Positions 50,192 through 58,676 of a stretch of 64,000 nucleotides of DNA are shown piece after piece (position 1 is the stretch's first letter; the number at the start of each line of letters is the position of its first letter). Below the pieces are notes generated by a model. That model saw nothing but the letters and a program-made list of their open reading frames with translations, did not search any database and was not told the DNA's origin. The stretch is from positions 2,606,214-2,670,213 of the forward strand of contig NZ_BMHD01000001.1 in NCBI RefSeq assembly GCF_014640535.1, read 5' to 3'. This DNA comes from Cnuibacter physcomitrellae (lineage in GTDB: Bacteria > Actinomycetota > Actinomycetes > Actinomycetales > Microbacteriaceae). The translations under genes and the position numbers were made by a program.

Positions 50192-50271
50192 GCCGCGACG
50201 CGGGAACGCGCCCTCGGCGCGACGTGAGCGACCACCTCCACTACAGTGAGCGCTGGACGAGAGAGGTCACC

Positions 50272-51978
50272 ATGGGGCGTCGAATCGGAGCGCTGTCGGC
50301 GATCGCCGCACTCGCGGTGTGCGCGGGCACGGCCCTCGTCACGCCGGCGGCATGGGCGGAGGACGCGAGCAACGGGGCCACACCGGGCTGTGCGCCGTCG
50401 GTCGCCTCGGCGGCGCTCGATGCCGACGAGGCGCGTGCGCTGTTCGGCGTCGACGGCTCGGGCGTCAAGGTGGGCGTCATCTCGAACTCGTTCAACACGG
50501 CGGCGGTCCCCACCGCCGCCGACGACGTGCTGAGCGGCGCTCTGCCGGGCCCCGGCAACCCCTGCGGATACACCACGCCCGTGACCGTCGTCCGCGACGG
50601 CCTGTCGTCGGAGGACGACGAAGGCCGGGCGATGGCGCAGGTGGTGCACGGGATCGCGCCGGGTGCCGAGCTCTTCTTCGCCTCGCCCCAGGGAGGTGGC
50701 GCGGAGGGGCTCGCGACGGCGATCGAGCTGCTCGTGGGGCGGGGGGTCGATGTGATCGTCGATGACATCCAGAGCACCGACGAGCATCCGATCATCAGCA
50801 ACGCGGCCGACGCCGCCATCCAGGCCGCGGTCGATTCCGGGGTGACGTACGTCACCGCTGCGGGCAACGACAACGTCCTGGGAGCGGCGGGCACCCCCAG
50901 CGCGGGCTACCCGATCGCCGGCTGGGCGTCCGAGAGCTACCACTGGATCTCGTGCCCCGATGACGTCAGCGCCGCCTACCCCGACGACGTCTCCTGCATC
51001 GACTTCGACCCGGCCGCGGGGTCGGAGGATCCGGCGATGCGGGTGTCGCTCCCGGCCGCCGGGTCCATGACCGGCCAGCTGAGCTGGGTCGGCAGCGCGA
51101 ACATCGGCTACGTCCTCACGTTCGCAGACGGCAGCGTGCATCCGGTTCCTCGCCCCGACCCGAGTGCTCCCGTCATCCCCGCCGGTCTCGTCAACCTCGA
51201 CAGGACGGCGCCCGCCGACGTCTCGGTGAGCATCGTGCTCGAGGGCGACAGCCCCGATGCCGTCGGGTCGCCTCCGCTTCAGTGGGTGCTCGAAATCGTG
51301 CCCGGTGGCGCGGCTCTCGTCGCCCGCGACATCGAGTACCCCCAGTCCACCGACGAGGTCGCGGTCGGTGGATCGATGTCCGGCCACAACGCCAACCCGG
51401 CCGCCATCCGGGTGGCGGCCGTCGACAGCAGCACGTTCGAGCTCGAGACGTTCTCATCGGGCGGGCCGGCGCTGAGGAGCGTGTCCGGCTCGCTCGTCAC
51501 CGTCCCCGGCCCGACCGTGGCGGGTGTGGATGGGGTCCCCATCTCCTTCGACCTCGCCGGCGGCGACGTCTTCTACGGCACCTCGGCGGCGGCACCGAGC
51601 ATCGCCGGCGTGCTCGCCCTGGCGCTGCAGCACGCTCCCGGGACAGGCGTCGCCGACCTGACCGCCGCGCTCACCTCGGCCGCACGCCCCGACGCCTACT
51701 CGACGGTGATGCCGGCCGACGTCGATCGCAGCCGTTTCGTCGGTGCCGGGCTCGCGGATGCGGTGGGCACGCTCCTGGCGCTCGGCCCAGCGCCCGCTCC
51801 CGTCCCCGGTCCGGTGGAACCGGGCGGGAGCGACTCGGGCGGAGCCGCAGCGCTCGCTGCGACCGGCATGGGCGACCCGGGCGCCTTGATGGCGTCGGCT
51901 GTGCTCCTCGTGGTCGCGGGGGCGGGCGCCCGCGTCGCGCTCCGCCGTCGGAGTCGTGCGGCCCGTTCCCTGCGCTGA
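50272..51978 (+). CDS. Secreted subtilase/sedolisin-like protein with LAATG sorting signal
   Basis: A 568-residue protein with a Sec signal peptide (1-~27), a subtilase-like domain and a wall-sorting tail. Recognisable parts: VKVGVISNSFN (first catalytic-loop region, ~62-72), DEGRAMAQVVHGIAPGAEL (~118-136) and the Ser motif YGTSAAAPSIAGV (~435-447). In relatives I recall, the first loop reads SDS where this has SNS. The central ~250 residues are a beta-rich insert. The C-terminus has LAATG (from residue 528), a membrane segment and an Arg-rich tail, so the protein should be covalently attached to the wall. Whether it is active is uncertain. ATG 50272 follows GAGAGG. Confidence 0.8.
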   Translation: MGRRIGALSAIAALAVCAGTALVTPAAWAEDASNGATPGCAPSVASAALDADEARALFGVDGSGVKVGVISNSFNTAAVPTAADDVLSGALPGPGNPCGYTTPVTVVRDGLSSEDDEGRAMAQVVHGIAPGAELFFASPQGGGAEGLATAIELLVGRGVDVIVDDIQSTDEHPIISNAADAAIQAAVDSGVTYVTAAGNDNVLGAAGTPSAGYPIAGWASESYHWISCPDDVSAAYPDDVSCIDFDPAAGSEDPAMRVSLPAAGSMTGQLSWVGSANIGYVLTFADGSVHPVPRPDPSAPVIPAGLVNLDRTAPADVSVSIVLEGDSPDAVGSPPLQWVLEIVPGGAALVARDIEYPQSTDEVAVGGSMSGHNANPAAIRVAAVDSSTFELETFSSGGPALRSVSGSLVTVPGPTVAGVDGVPISFDLAGGDVFYGTSAAAPSIAGVLALALQHAPGTGVADLTAALTSAARPDAYSTVMPADVDRSRFVGAGLADAVGTLLALGPAPAPVPGPVEPGGSDSGGAAALAATGMGDPGALMASAVLLVVAGAGARVALRRRSRAARSLR

Positions 51979-52040
51979 CGACCTCGCCGCACTCATCACC
52001 GACGACGTCCGCCCGGCCCTCCACGCCCGCGCCGCGGGCA

Positions 52041-54128
52041 CTACCCGCGCACGACGACCTCGTCGAACACGGCGGCGGAGGAGGCGGTGCGCACCCCCAC
52101 CTTGCCCGCGGTGAGCTGAGCGACCGGGTTCGTCCAGGTGAGGAGCGGCGAGCCGTTCAGCCATCCGGTCACCGTGCTTCCGCGCACGTCGGCGCGCAGC
52201 GACACCAGGCGGCCGGTCGGCACACTGACGGGGGCGCTCGCCACGAGGGTGAGCGTGCCCGCCACCTTCGAGTACAGCTCGAGCGCGGAGGTCGCGAGGT
52301 TCACGCGCAGCAGGAGGAAGTTCGAGCTGTCCGTGTAGCGCAGCAGCACCCCGGCGTTCCCGTTCGCGGTGCCCACGGCCATCCGCGCCGACAGCGTGTA
52401 GTCGGTCCACGCGGTCGACCCTGTCGTGGCGATCGCCTCGCCGGACGTCGACGCCTGCCTCAGCGCCCCCGGCTGTCCGCCGACGGTCCACGTCCCGGTG
52501 ACGGCGGCCCACCCGCCGAATCCGCCGCTCTCGAACGTCTCGGAGGACAGGATCGAGGCGGGGGAGCCCTCCACCGCGCCCCGGTCGGGACCCGAGCCCT
52601 GCGGCACCTGACGGCCGGAGAAGTCGAGCCCGCCGTTCGAGGTGATCGTCGCGCCCGAGTCCCGTGAGGGCGAGGTGGAGCCGAGCGTGTACGCGGCCGC
52701 CGCGTCGGCGATCGAGGTCGCCGTCCCGGGAGCCGCCAGGAGCGGATCGCTCGTCAGCTTGCCCGTGTGGGGAGCCGCTGAGGAGTTCGCGCCGAAGAAC
52801 GTGTTGTTCGAGTAGACGGCCCCGCCGCCGACCGCGTACGTGCCCGACGCCGCGTTGACGAACACGTTGTTCGTGTGCGTCGCGACGCCCGCCGAGTTCG
52901 ACGTGGTGAGCAGGCCCGTCTGGCCCGCCGATCGGTAGAAGGTGTTGTTGTACACGGTGAGGGCGCCGCCGCCGAAGGGGATGCTGAAGGCGCCGCCGGA
53001 GCGGTCGAGGTCGTTCTGCGAGATGTTGTAGCGGAAGACGTTGTCCGCCGTGTGGTCCATCATGAGGAGCGTGCCGCCCTCGTTGTCGTGGCTGTAGTTG
53101 TACTGGTAGACGCTGTCGGTCACCTCGACGTCGAAGTCCCACGGCTGGCCGTCCCCGTCGATCCGGCGCGTGCGCGACGCCTCGTTGTACTGGAACACCG
53201 CCCCCGACGTGTAGTACGCCCACTGCGCCGCCACGACGCTGACGGCCGGGAGGTAGGTCACGACGGAGGTGTCGACGGTCGTGTACTTCCCGATCCGGTC
53301 GGTCGTGTTGTACTCGACGAGCGGTCCCACCCCGGCGCGCACGAGGATCCCGTCGCGGTGGATGCGCGTCACGGTGTTGCCGCGGATCACCACGTTCGTG
53401 AACGCGTCGTGCGTGTGCACCCAGCTGGAGCCGGCGAGGAAGGCGTCGGTCATCGTCTGGATGCCGGTGTCGGCGACGTTGTCGACCGTGTTGCCCTGGA
53501 TGAGCACGCCGTCCCAGGTGCTCTCGGGGTCGCTCGCCGCGGACTGACGGGCGTGCAGGTTGATCCCGCCCGTGCGACGGTCCTTGCCGAAGACGTCGTG
53601 GATGTCGTTGTTCAGGATCGTGATGCCGCTGAAGGCGCCCCCGCCCGAGCCCGCGCCGAGGATGAGGATGCCGTTCCGCCGCAGGGAGGTGGGCTGCTGG
53701 CCGCTCGTGATCTCGAGGTCGGAGATCGTCCACCACGACCCGTTCGTCACGCGGACGCCGAAGCCCTCACCGCCGACCGAGGTGTTGCCGAAGTCGATGC
53801 GCGGCTTCGCCCCGGTCCCGTACCGTCCGACGAGGACCGGAGCGGTCGGGCTCCCGGAGCCCTTGAGATCGAGGTACTGGTTCGTCCAGGTGCTCCCGGC
53901 CTTCAGCAGGATGCGGTCGCCGGCGCTCGCCGTGAGGGCGTTCACCTTCGCGAGCGACTTCCAGGCGGCGCTCTCGCTCGTGCCCGTGTTGGTGTCGGAT
54001 CCGCCGGTGGCGTCGACGTAGTAGGTCGTGCCTGCGGCGTGTGCGGCAGGCGCCGGAGTGGCGACGAGCACCCCCGCCGCGAGTGCCAGCGCCGTCATCG
54101 TGGCGAGCGCGAGTCGTCGTATCCTCAT
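52041..54128 (-). CDS. Secreted right-handed beta-helix protein, probable polysaccharide-active enzyme
   Basis: A 695-residue protein with a Sec signal peptide (1-~31, AHA-A). A parallel beta-helix domain (about 33-500) has the start motif TTYYVDATGGSDTNTG and repeated turns GILIL.., NNDIHDV, NTVDNV, GNTVTRI, YNTTDRI and NYSHDN. A C-terminal jelly-roll domain (about 530-695, ETFESGGFGGW) is probably carbohydrate-binding. Such proteins include pectate lyases, other polysaccharide lyases and glycosidases; no clear catalytic signature could be assigned. Ribosome site AAGGAGG before ATG 54128. Its promoter region contains three LacI-type palindromes. Confidence 0.83.
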   Translation of the reverse strand: MRIRRLALATMTALALAAGVLVATPAPAAHAAGTTYYVDATGGSDTNTGTSESAAWKSLAKVNALTASAGDRILLKAGSTWTNQYLDLKGSGSPTAPVLVGRYGTGAKPRIDFGNTSVGGEGFGVRVTNGSWWTISDLEITSGQQPTSLRRNGILILGAGSGGGAFSGITILNNDIHDVFGKDRRTGGINLHARQSAASDPESTWDGVLIQGNTVDNVADTGIQTMTDAFLAGSSWVHTHDAFTNVVIRGNTVTRIHRDGILVRAGVGPLVEYNTTDRIGKYTTVDTSVVTYLPAVSVVAAQWAYYTSGAVFQYNEASRTRRIDGDGQPWDFDVEVTDSVYQYNYSHDNEGGTLLMMDHTADNVFRYNISQNDLDRSGGAFSIPFGGGALTVYNNTFYRSAGQTGLLTTSNSAGVATHTNNVFVNAASGTYAVGGGAVYSNNTFFGANSSAAPHTGKLTSDPLLAAPGTATSIADAAAAYTLGSTSPSRDSGATITSNGGLDFSGRQVPQGSGPDRGAVEGSPASILSSETFESGGFGGWAAVTGTWTVGGQPGALRQASTSGEAIATTGSTAWTDYTLSARMAVGTANGNAGVLLRYTDSSNFLLLRVNLATSALELYSKVAGTLTLVASAPVSVPTGRLVSLRADVRGSTVTGWLNGSPLLTWTNPVAQLTAGKVGVRTASSAAVFDEVVVRG

Positions 54129-54173
54129 GGGTTCCTCCTTGAACCGGAATGGGTCACCTCCGTTCGTAGTCGC

Positions 54174-54185
54174 TTATACGTATAA
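54174..54185. promoter_or_regulatory. LacI-type operator 1 (TTATACGTATAA)
   Basis: A perfect 12-base palindrome with central CG, 46 bases before the beta-helix gene start (minus strand). A near-copy, TTATACGTATCA, is at 54213-54224. Both should bind the adjacent LacI regulator. Confidence 0.75.
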
Positions 54186-54188
54186 CGA

Positions 54189-54208
54189 CAAGCGCTTCGA
54201 AGCACTTG
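54189..54208. promoter_or_regulatory. Palindrome CAAGCGCTTCGAAGCACTTG
   Basis: A 20-base almost perfect palindrome (only one base pair mismatched) centred on TTCGAA, lying between the two TTATACGTATAA-like sites. It differs from them and may bind a second regulator. Confidence 0.6.
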
Positions 54209-54212
54209 CGGG

Positions 54213-54224
54213 TTATACGTATCA
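54213..54224. promoter_or_regulatory. LacI-type operator 2 (TTATACGTATCA)
   Basis: Eleven of 12 positions match operator 1 (54174-54185); centres are 39 bases apart, close to whole helical turns. It lies 37 bases before the LacI gene start. Confidence 0.7.
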
Positions 54225-54260
54225 GCGCCTATAGTCGCCTCAGTCGTCGAAGGAGACACC

Positions 54261-55316
54261 GTGACCCGTCCTCGCATCGCCCGCCAGAGCGACATCGCCC
54301 GCCTCGCGGGCGTGTCCCAGGCCACGGTGTCGATGGTGCTCAACGGCCGGGCGGGAGCAAACCGCATCCCCGAGACGACTCAGGCCCGCATCCGCGAGGC
54401 CATGGCCGAGCTCGGCTACGTGCCGAACGTCGCCGCCCAGTCGCTTCGCGGCGGCCGCAGCGGGCTCATCGGCGTCCACACCTTCGAGCGGGTGTTCCCG
54501 ACGGCGCCGGACGACTACTACCGCGAGTTCCTCAACGGCATCGAGGAGCAGGCGGTCGCCTCCGACCTCGACCTCGTCCTGTTCGCCTCCACGCAGAAGC
54601 CCGACGGCACACGCAGCATCTACGGATCCGGGAGCAACCGGATGCGGCTCGCCGACGGCGCGGTCATCCTCGGCTTCGAGAAGAACGACGACGAGATCCG
54701 CCGTCTCGCCGAGGAGGGCTTCCCCTTCGTCTTCGTCGGGCGCCGGAAGGTCGAGGGTGTCGACATCCCCTTCGTCACCGCGGACTACGCCGCGGCCATG
54801 CATCCCGTCGTCGCGCTGCTGACGGATGCCGGCCACCATCGCATCACCTACCTCGCCGCCCCGCTCCGGGGTCTCGCGCAGCAGGACCGCCTCGACGGCT
54901 TCCGCGCCGCCGTGGAGGAGATCGCCGCCTCCGACCGGCCCACCTTCGAGGTCGACGTCCGCGAGGTCGACGCCGTGACGGCGTCGTGGCTGGCCGAGGT
55001 CGTCGGCGGAGGGACGACGGCGATCGTCGTCGAGACCTTCGACCTCGCCCGCGCCCTCGCCGAGGCTCTGGACGAGGCCGGTCTCTCCGCGCCCGCCGAC
55101 CTGTCGGTCATCAGCCTGGACTCCGACCCCCGCGGCGACGCCTTCAGCCATGTGCGGGTGCCGCGCCGCGAGCTCGGGTGCCGCGCCGTCGAGCTGCTCC
55201 TCGCCGTGATCGACGGGGAGCCGACCGATCATCTCGTCACGCCTCTCCCGTGCGAGCCGCCGGAGGCGAGTACGGTCGCTGCTCCCGCGGCCGCCGCCCT
55301 CCCGACCGCTCGCTGA
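54261..55316 (+). CDS. LacI-family transcriptional regulator of the beta-helix/ABC locus
   Basis: A 351-residue regulator with the canonical helix-turn-helix (QSDIARLAGVSQATVSMVLNG, residues ~9-29) and hinge helix AAQSLRGGRSGLIGV. The effector domain contains DGAVILGFEKND, AAPLRGLAQQDRLDGFRAAV and DLSVISLDSD. The GTG follows the ribosome site AAGGAG. It is divergent from the beta-helix gene and upstream of the ABC genes; operator copies in both control regions suggest it represses all of them. Confidence 0.93.
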   Translation: MTRPRIARQSDIARLAGVSQATVSMVLNGRAGANRIPETTQARIREAMAELGYVPNVAAQSLRGGRSGLIGVHTFERVFPTAPDDYYREFLNGIEEQAVASDLDLVLFASTQKPDGTRSIYGSGSNRMRLADGAVILGFEKNDDEIRRLAEEGFPFVFVGRRKVEGVDIPFVTADYAAAMHPVVALLTDAGHHRITYLAAPLRGLAQQDRLDGFRAAVEEIAASDRPTFEVDVREVDAVTASWLAEVVGGGTTAIVVETFDLARALAEALDEAGLSAPADLSVISLDSDPRGDAFSHVRVPRRELGCRAVELLLAVIDGEPTDHLVTPLPCEPPEASTVAAPAAAALPTAR

Positions 55317-55356
55317 CGTCGCCACCGCACGACATCCCTTCCGCAGACCCTCTAGC

Positions 55357-55368
55357 TAATACGAATAA
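55357..55368. promoter_or_regulatory. Degenerate LacI operator (TAATACGAATAA)
   Basis: Resembles TTATACGTATAA at 10 of 12 positions and keeps the central CG. It lies 9 bases before the start of the ABC binding-protein gene and overlaps its ribosome site region, a position suited for repression. Confidence 0.55.
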
Positions 55369-55377
55369 GGAGACAAC

Positions 55378-56718
55378 ATGGACGTTCACTCCCTCTCCCG
55401 GCGCCGCACGGCGCGCCTCGCCGCCCGGATCACCGCGGTCGCCGCCGTCGGCGCCATCGCGGCGGCCCTCGGCGGATGCGCCACCAGCGACGACTCCGGC
55501 GCAGGCGGCGACAAGACGCTGAGCGTCTGGCTGCCCGGCAACAATCAGACCGAGATCGACCTCGTGACGAACACGATCGTCCCCGCCTTCGAGGAGGAGA
55601 CCGGCGCCACGGTCGACGTCACCTACGTCGACTGGGGCGACATCTCGACGAAGCTCAACGCGGCCTTCGCCGCCGGCACCGCCCCCGACATCTTCGGACA
55701 CGGACCCGCCGCCACGGCCGACTTCGTCGCCAACGGCCGCATCCTCGACCTGGACGACCGTGTCGCGTCGCTCAGCCAGGAGGACCGCGACGACCTCGCG
55801 GCCGCGCTCCCCGGCGGGCAGGTCGACGGCGCGCAGTACCTCATGCCGCTGTCGCTGCAGGGTTACCTCGTCATGTACGACGCCGACGCCTTCCGCGCCG
55901 CGGGCCTCGACCCGGACGACCCGCCCAGCACCTGGGAGGACCTCAAGGCCGCCGCCGAGAAGCTCACCCAGCGCGACGCCTCCGGCACGATCACCCGCTC
56001 CGGGTTCCTCACCCCGAGCCAGGCGATCGCGCGCCAGCAGTCGTTCGCGACCTTCCTGTTCGGACAGGACGGCTCGCTGGTGAACGACGAGGGCACCGAG
56101 GCGACCTTCGACTCCGACGAGGGCGCCGCCGCGCTCGACTTCTTCACGAGCCTGTACACCGGCGACGACGCCGTCTCGGCGAACCTCGGCGAGGACTACC
56201 TCAACGCCCCCGCCGCGCAGCAGCCGCTCGTGCAGGGCACCGCGGCGATGACCGTGCAGGCCCCGTCGATGATGCAGCAGATCGTCGACGCGTCGCCCGG
56301 CCGCGACCTGCGGGTCATGCCGGCGCTCTCGTTCGAGGGCGGCGAGCCCGCCGCGTTCGGCGGTGCCGGACCGGGCCTGATGATCAACGCCGACGCACCC
56401 GACGCCGATCTCGCGTGGAGCTTCATCCAGTTCATGCTCTCGCCCGACATCAGCACCGAGTACACGCAGGGCACCGGAACCATCCCGGTGCGGGCCTCGG
56501 CGGCCGACAGCGACTACGCGAAGAACAGCGCGATCATCACGATGTTCCTCCAGGAGTCGTCTCACCTCCACGCGAACCCGAACGTCGTGGGCTGGGTGCA
56601 GGTGCGCGACGCGCTCGACAAGCAGCTCGAGCGCGGACTCAACGGCGTCGCCGACTCGACCTCGGTGCTGAAGGACGCCGCGGACGAGGCGGACAAGATC
56701 CTCGCCGCGAACGGCTGA
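55378..56718 (+). CDS. ABC transporter sugar-binding lipoprotein
   Basis: A 446-residue family 1 solute-binding lipoprotein. Lipobox GGC puts the lipidated Cys near residue 36 (ALGGCATSDD). The mature protein has TLSVWLPGNNQTEIDL, AGTAPDIFGHGPAAT and PLSLQGYLVMYDADAFRAAGLDPDDPPSTWEDL, the usual hinge-crossing block. It captures an oligosaccharide, probably a product of the beta-helix enzyme. Ribosome site AAGGAG. The first of the downstream operon. Confidence 0.92.
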   Translation: MDVHSLSRRRTARLAARITAVAAVGAIAAALGGCATSDDSGAGGDKTLSVWLPGNNQTEIDLVTNTIVPAFEEETGATVDVTYVDWGDISTKLNAAFAAGTAPDIFGHGPAATADFVANGRILDLDDRVASLSQEDRDDLAAALPGGQVDGAQYLMPLSLQGYLVMYDADAFRAAGLDPDDPPSTWEDLKAAAEKLTQRDASGTITRSGFLTPSQAIARQQSFATFLFGQDGSLVNDEGTEATFDSDEGAAALDFFTSLYTGDDAVSANLGEDYLNAPAAQQPLVQGTAAMTVQAPSMMQQIVDASPGRDLRVMPALSFEGGEPAAFGGAGPGLMINADAPDADLAWSFIQFMLSPDISTEYTQGTGTIPVRASAADSDYAKNSAIITMFLQESSHLHANPNVVGWVQVRDALDKQLERGLNGVADSTSVLKDAADEADKILAANG

Positions 56719-56732
56719 GAGAGAGCACACGC

Positions 56733-57689
56733 ATGGCCACGACAGTGATCCTCCCGGCGGACGTGGACTCCCCGCCCGCCGGGAGGACGTCCCCTGAGCC
56801 CGGGGGCGTCCGGAAGCGACGGCGGTGGAGCCGCACCGCCCTCATCGGACTGCTCTTCGTCCTGCCCGCGGGCCTGTACATCGTCATCTTCCAGCTCGTG
56901 CCGGTGCTGTACGGCCTCGTCCTCTCGTTCACGAAGTACAGCCCGCTGAGCCGCTCCGGCCCGGTGTTCACGGGGATCGAGAACTACACCGACCTGCTGA
57001 GCGACGCGGACTTCGGCTCCGCGCTCCTCGTCACCGGCCGCTACGTGCTGCAGGTGCTCCCGATCACCGTGATCCTGGCCCTCGGCCTCGCGATCCTGGT
57101 CAACCGCCCCTTCAAGGGCGTCGGGCTCTTCCGGTCGGCGCTGTACGTGCCGCACATCGTCTCGCTCACCGCGGTGAGCATGGTGTGGCTCTGGATGTAC
57201 TCGCAGACGGGCCTGTTCAACGAGGTGCTCGGCTGGTTCGGCGCCCCGGCGCAGAGCTGGCTCCTGGACTCGGACTCCGCTCTGAACGCGGTCTCGGCCA
57301 TGCGCATCTGGAAGGCGCTCGGCAGCAACATGGTCCTCCTGCTCGCGGGGCTCCAGTCCATCCCGCGCGACCTCTACGAGGCGGCGCGGGTCGACGGGGC
57401 CGGTCGCTGGGCGACCTTCCGGTACGTGACGCTCCCGGGACTCCGGCCCATGCTCGTCTACGTCATCGCGATGGACATCATCTACCTCGCTCAGGGCTTC
57501 GCCGAGATCTACGTGCTCACGCAGGGCGGTCCGCTCGGGAGCACGACGACCGTGAACTACCTCATCTACACCGAGGCGTTCCAGTACAACTCGATGGGAT
57601 CCGCATCCGCCATGGCCTTCGTCCTGTTCGCCCTCATCATCGGCTTCTCGCTCCTCACCATCCGCGGCGTGATGGGACGCAACCGGTGA
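56733..57689 (+). CDS. ABC sugar-transporter permease (MalF type)
   Basis: A 318-residue permease with six membrane segments after a ~30-residue basic N-tail. EAA loop EAARVDGAGRWATFRYVTLP (about 213-232). ATG 56733 sits 14 bases after the binding-protein stop. The stop overlaps the second permease start (GTGA). The ATPase is not encoded nearby. Confidence 0.92.
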   Translation: MATTVILPADVDSPPAGRTSPEPGGVRKRRRWSRTALIGLLFVLPAGLYIVIFQLVPVLYGLVLSFTKYSPLSRSGPVFTGIENYTDLLSDADFGSALLVTGRYVLQVLPITVILALGLAILVNRPFKGVGLFRSALYVPHIVSLTAVSMVWLWMYSQTGLFNEVLGWFGAPAQSWLLDSDSALNAVSAMRIWKALGSNMVLLLAGLQSIPRDLYEAARVDGAGRWATFRYVTLPGLRPMLVYVIAMDIIYLAQGFAEIYVLTQGGPLGSTTTVNYLIYTEAFQYNSMGSASAMAFVLFALIIGFSLLTIRGVMGRNR

Positions 57690-58603
57690 GCGCCGCCGCC
57701 GAGACCCGTCGTGCGAGCGCGCTGCGGCGGATGCGCCGGGGCCACGCGCCGGGCCAGGGCCGCGTCGGCTCGATCATCGTGCTAATGGTGGTCACCGTGC
57801 TGGTGCTGGTGCCGTTCGCCTGGGTGATCTCCCTCTCGCTGACGCCGGAGTCGGAGGCGTTCGGGTCGGTGTCGCTCATCCCCGCGCATCCGACGCTCGA
57901 GAACTACGGCACCGCGTTCTCGGATGCGGACCTCGGCCGAGCCCTGCTGAACTCGGGGATCGTCGGCGTCGTCACCGTCGTGACGAACTGCCTGCTCGCG
58001 GTGCTCGCCGGCTACGCGTTCGCGATGCTGCCGTTCCCCGGGAATCGCGCCGTCTTCTACACGCTCATCTCGACGGCGGCCATCCCGATCTCGGTCACCC
58101 TCATCCCGCTGTTCCTCATGGCGCGGGGCATCCCGCTGGTCGGAGGCAACGACATCCTGGGTCACGGAGGCAGCGGGCTGCTCGACACGCTCGCCGGCGT
58201 CATCCTGCCCTACATCGTGATGCCGATGAACATCTTCCTGGCGCGTCAGTTCTTCCTGTCGGCGCCGCTGGAGATGGGTGAGGCGGCGCGGATGGACGGG
58301 GCGGGGGAGCTGCGGATCTTCTTCAGCGTCTACCTCCCGCTCGCCAAGCCGCTCATCGCGGTGGTCGCGATCTTCTCGTTCACCGGCGTCTGGGACGACT
58401 TCCTCTGGCCGCTGGTGGTGACGAGCTCGCAGGAGGTGCAGACCGTGCAGCTCGCCCTCGCCCGGTTCCTCGGCAGCGGCAACGTCCAGTACGGACCGCT
58501 CATGGCCGGCACCGTCATCGCCACGCTCCCGGTGCTGGTGGTCTTCCTCTTCAACCAGCGCAGCTTCATCTCCGGGCTCTCGGACGGCGGCGTCAAGGGC
58601 TGA
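57686..58603 (+). CDS. ABC sugar-transporter permease (MalG type)
   Basis: A 305-residue permease with six membrane segments. EAA loop GEAARMDGAGELRIFFSVYLP (about 197-217). Starts at GTG overlapping the first permease stop. Followed on the same strand by the FAD oxidoreductase gene (73 bases), which may be in the same transcript. Confidence 0.92.
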   Translation: MSAAAETRRASALRRMRRGHAPGQGRVGSIIVLMVVTVLVLVPFAWVISLSLTPESEAFGSVSLIPAHPTLENYGTAFSDADLGRALLNSGIVGVVTVVTNCLLAVLAGYAFAMLPFPGNRAVFYTLISTAAIPISVTLIPLFLMARGIPLVGGNDILGHGGSGLLDTLAGVILPYIVMPMNIFLARQFFLSAPLEMGEAARMDGAGELRIFFSVYLPLAKPLIAVVAIFSFTGVWDDFLWPLVVTSSQEVQTVQLALARFLGSGNVQYGPLMAGTVIATLPVLVVFLFNQRSFISGLSDGGVKG

Positions 58604-58676
58604 CCAGCGCGCAGCCTCCCACCGCATCCGCCCGTCTCACCCGAGCGCCCGTCTCCACCAGAAGGATCGACACCCC

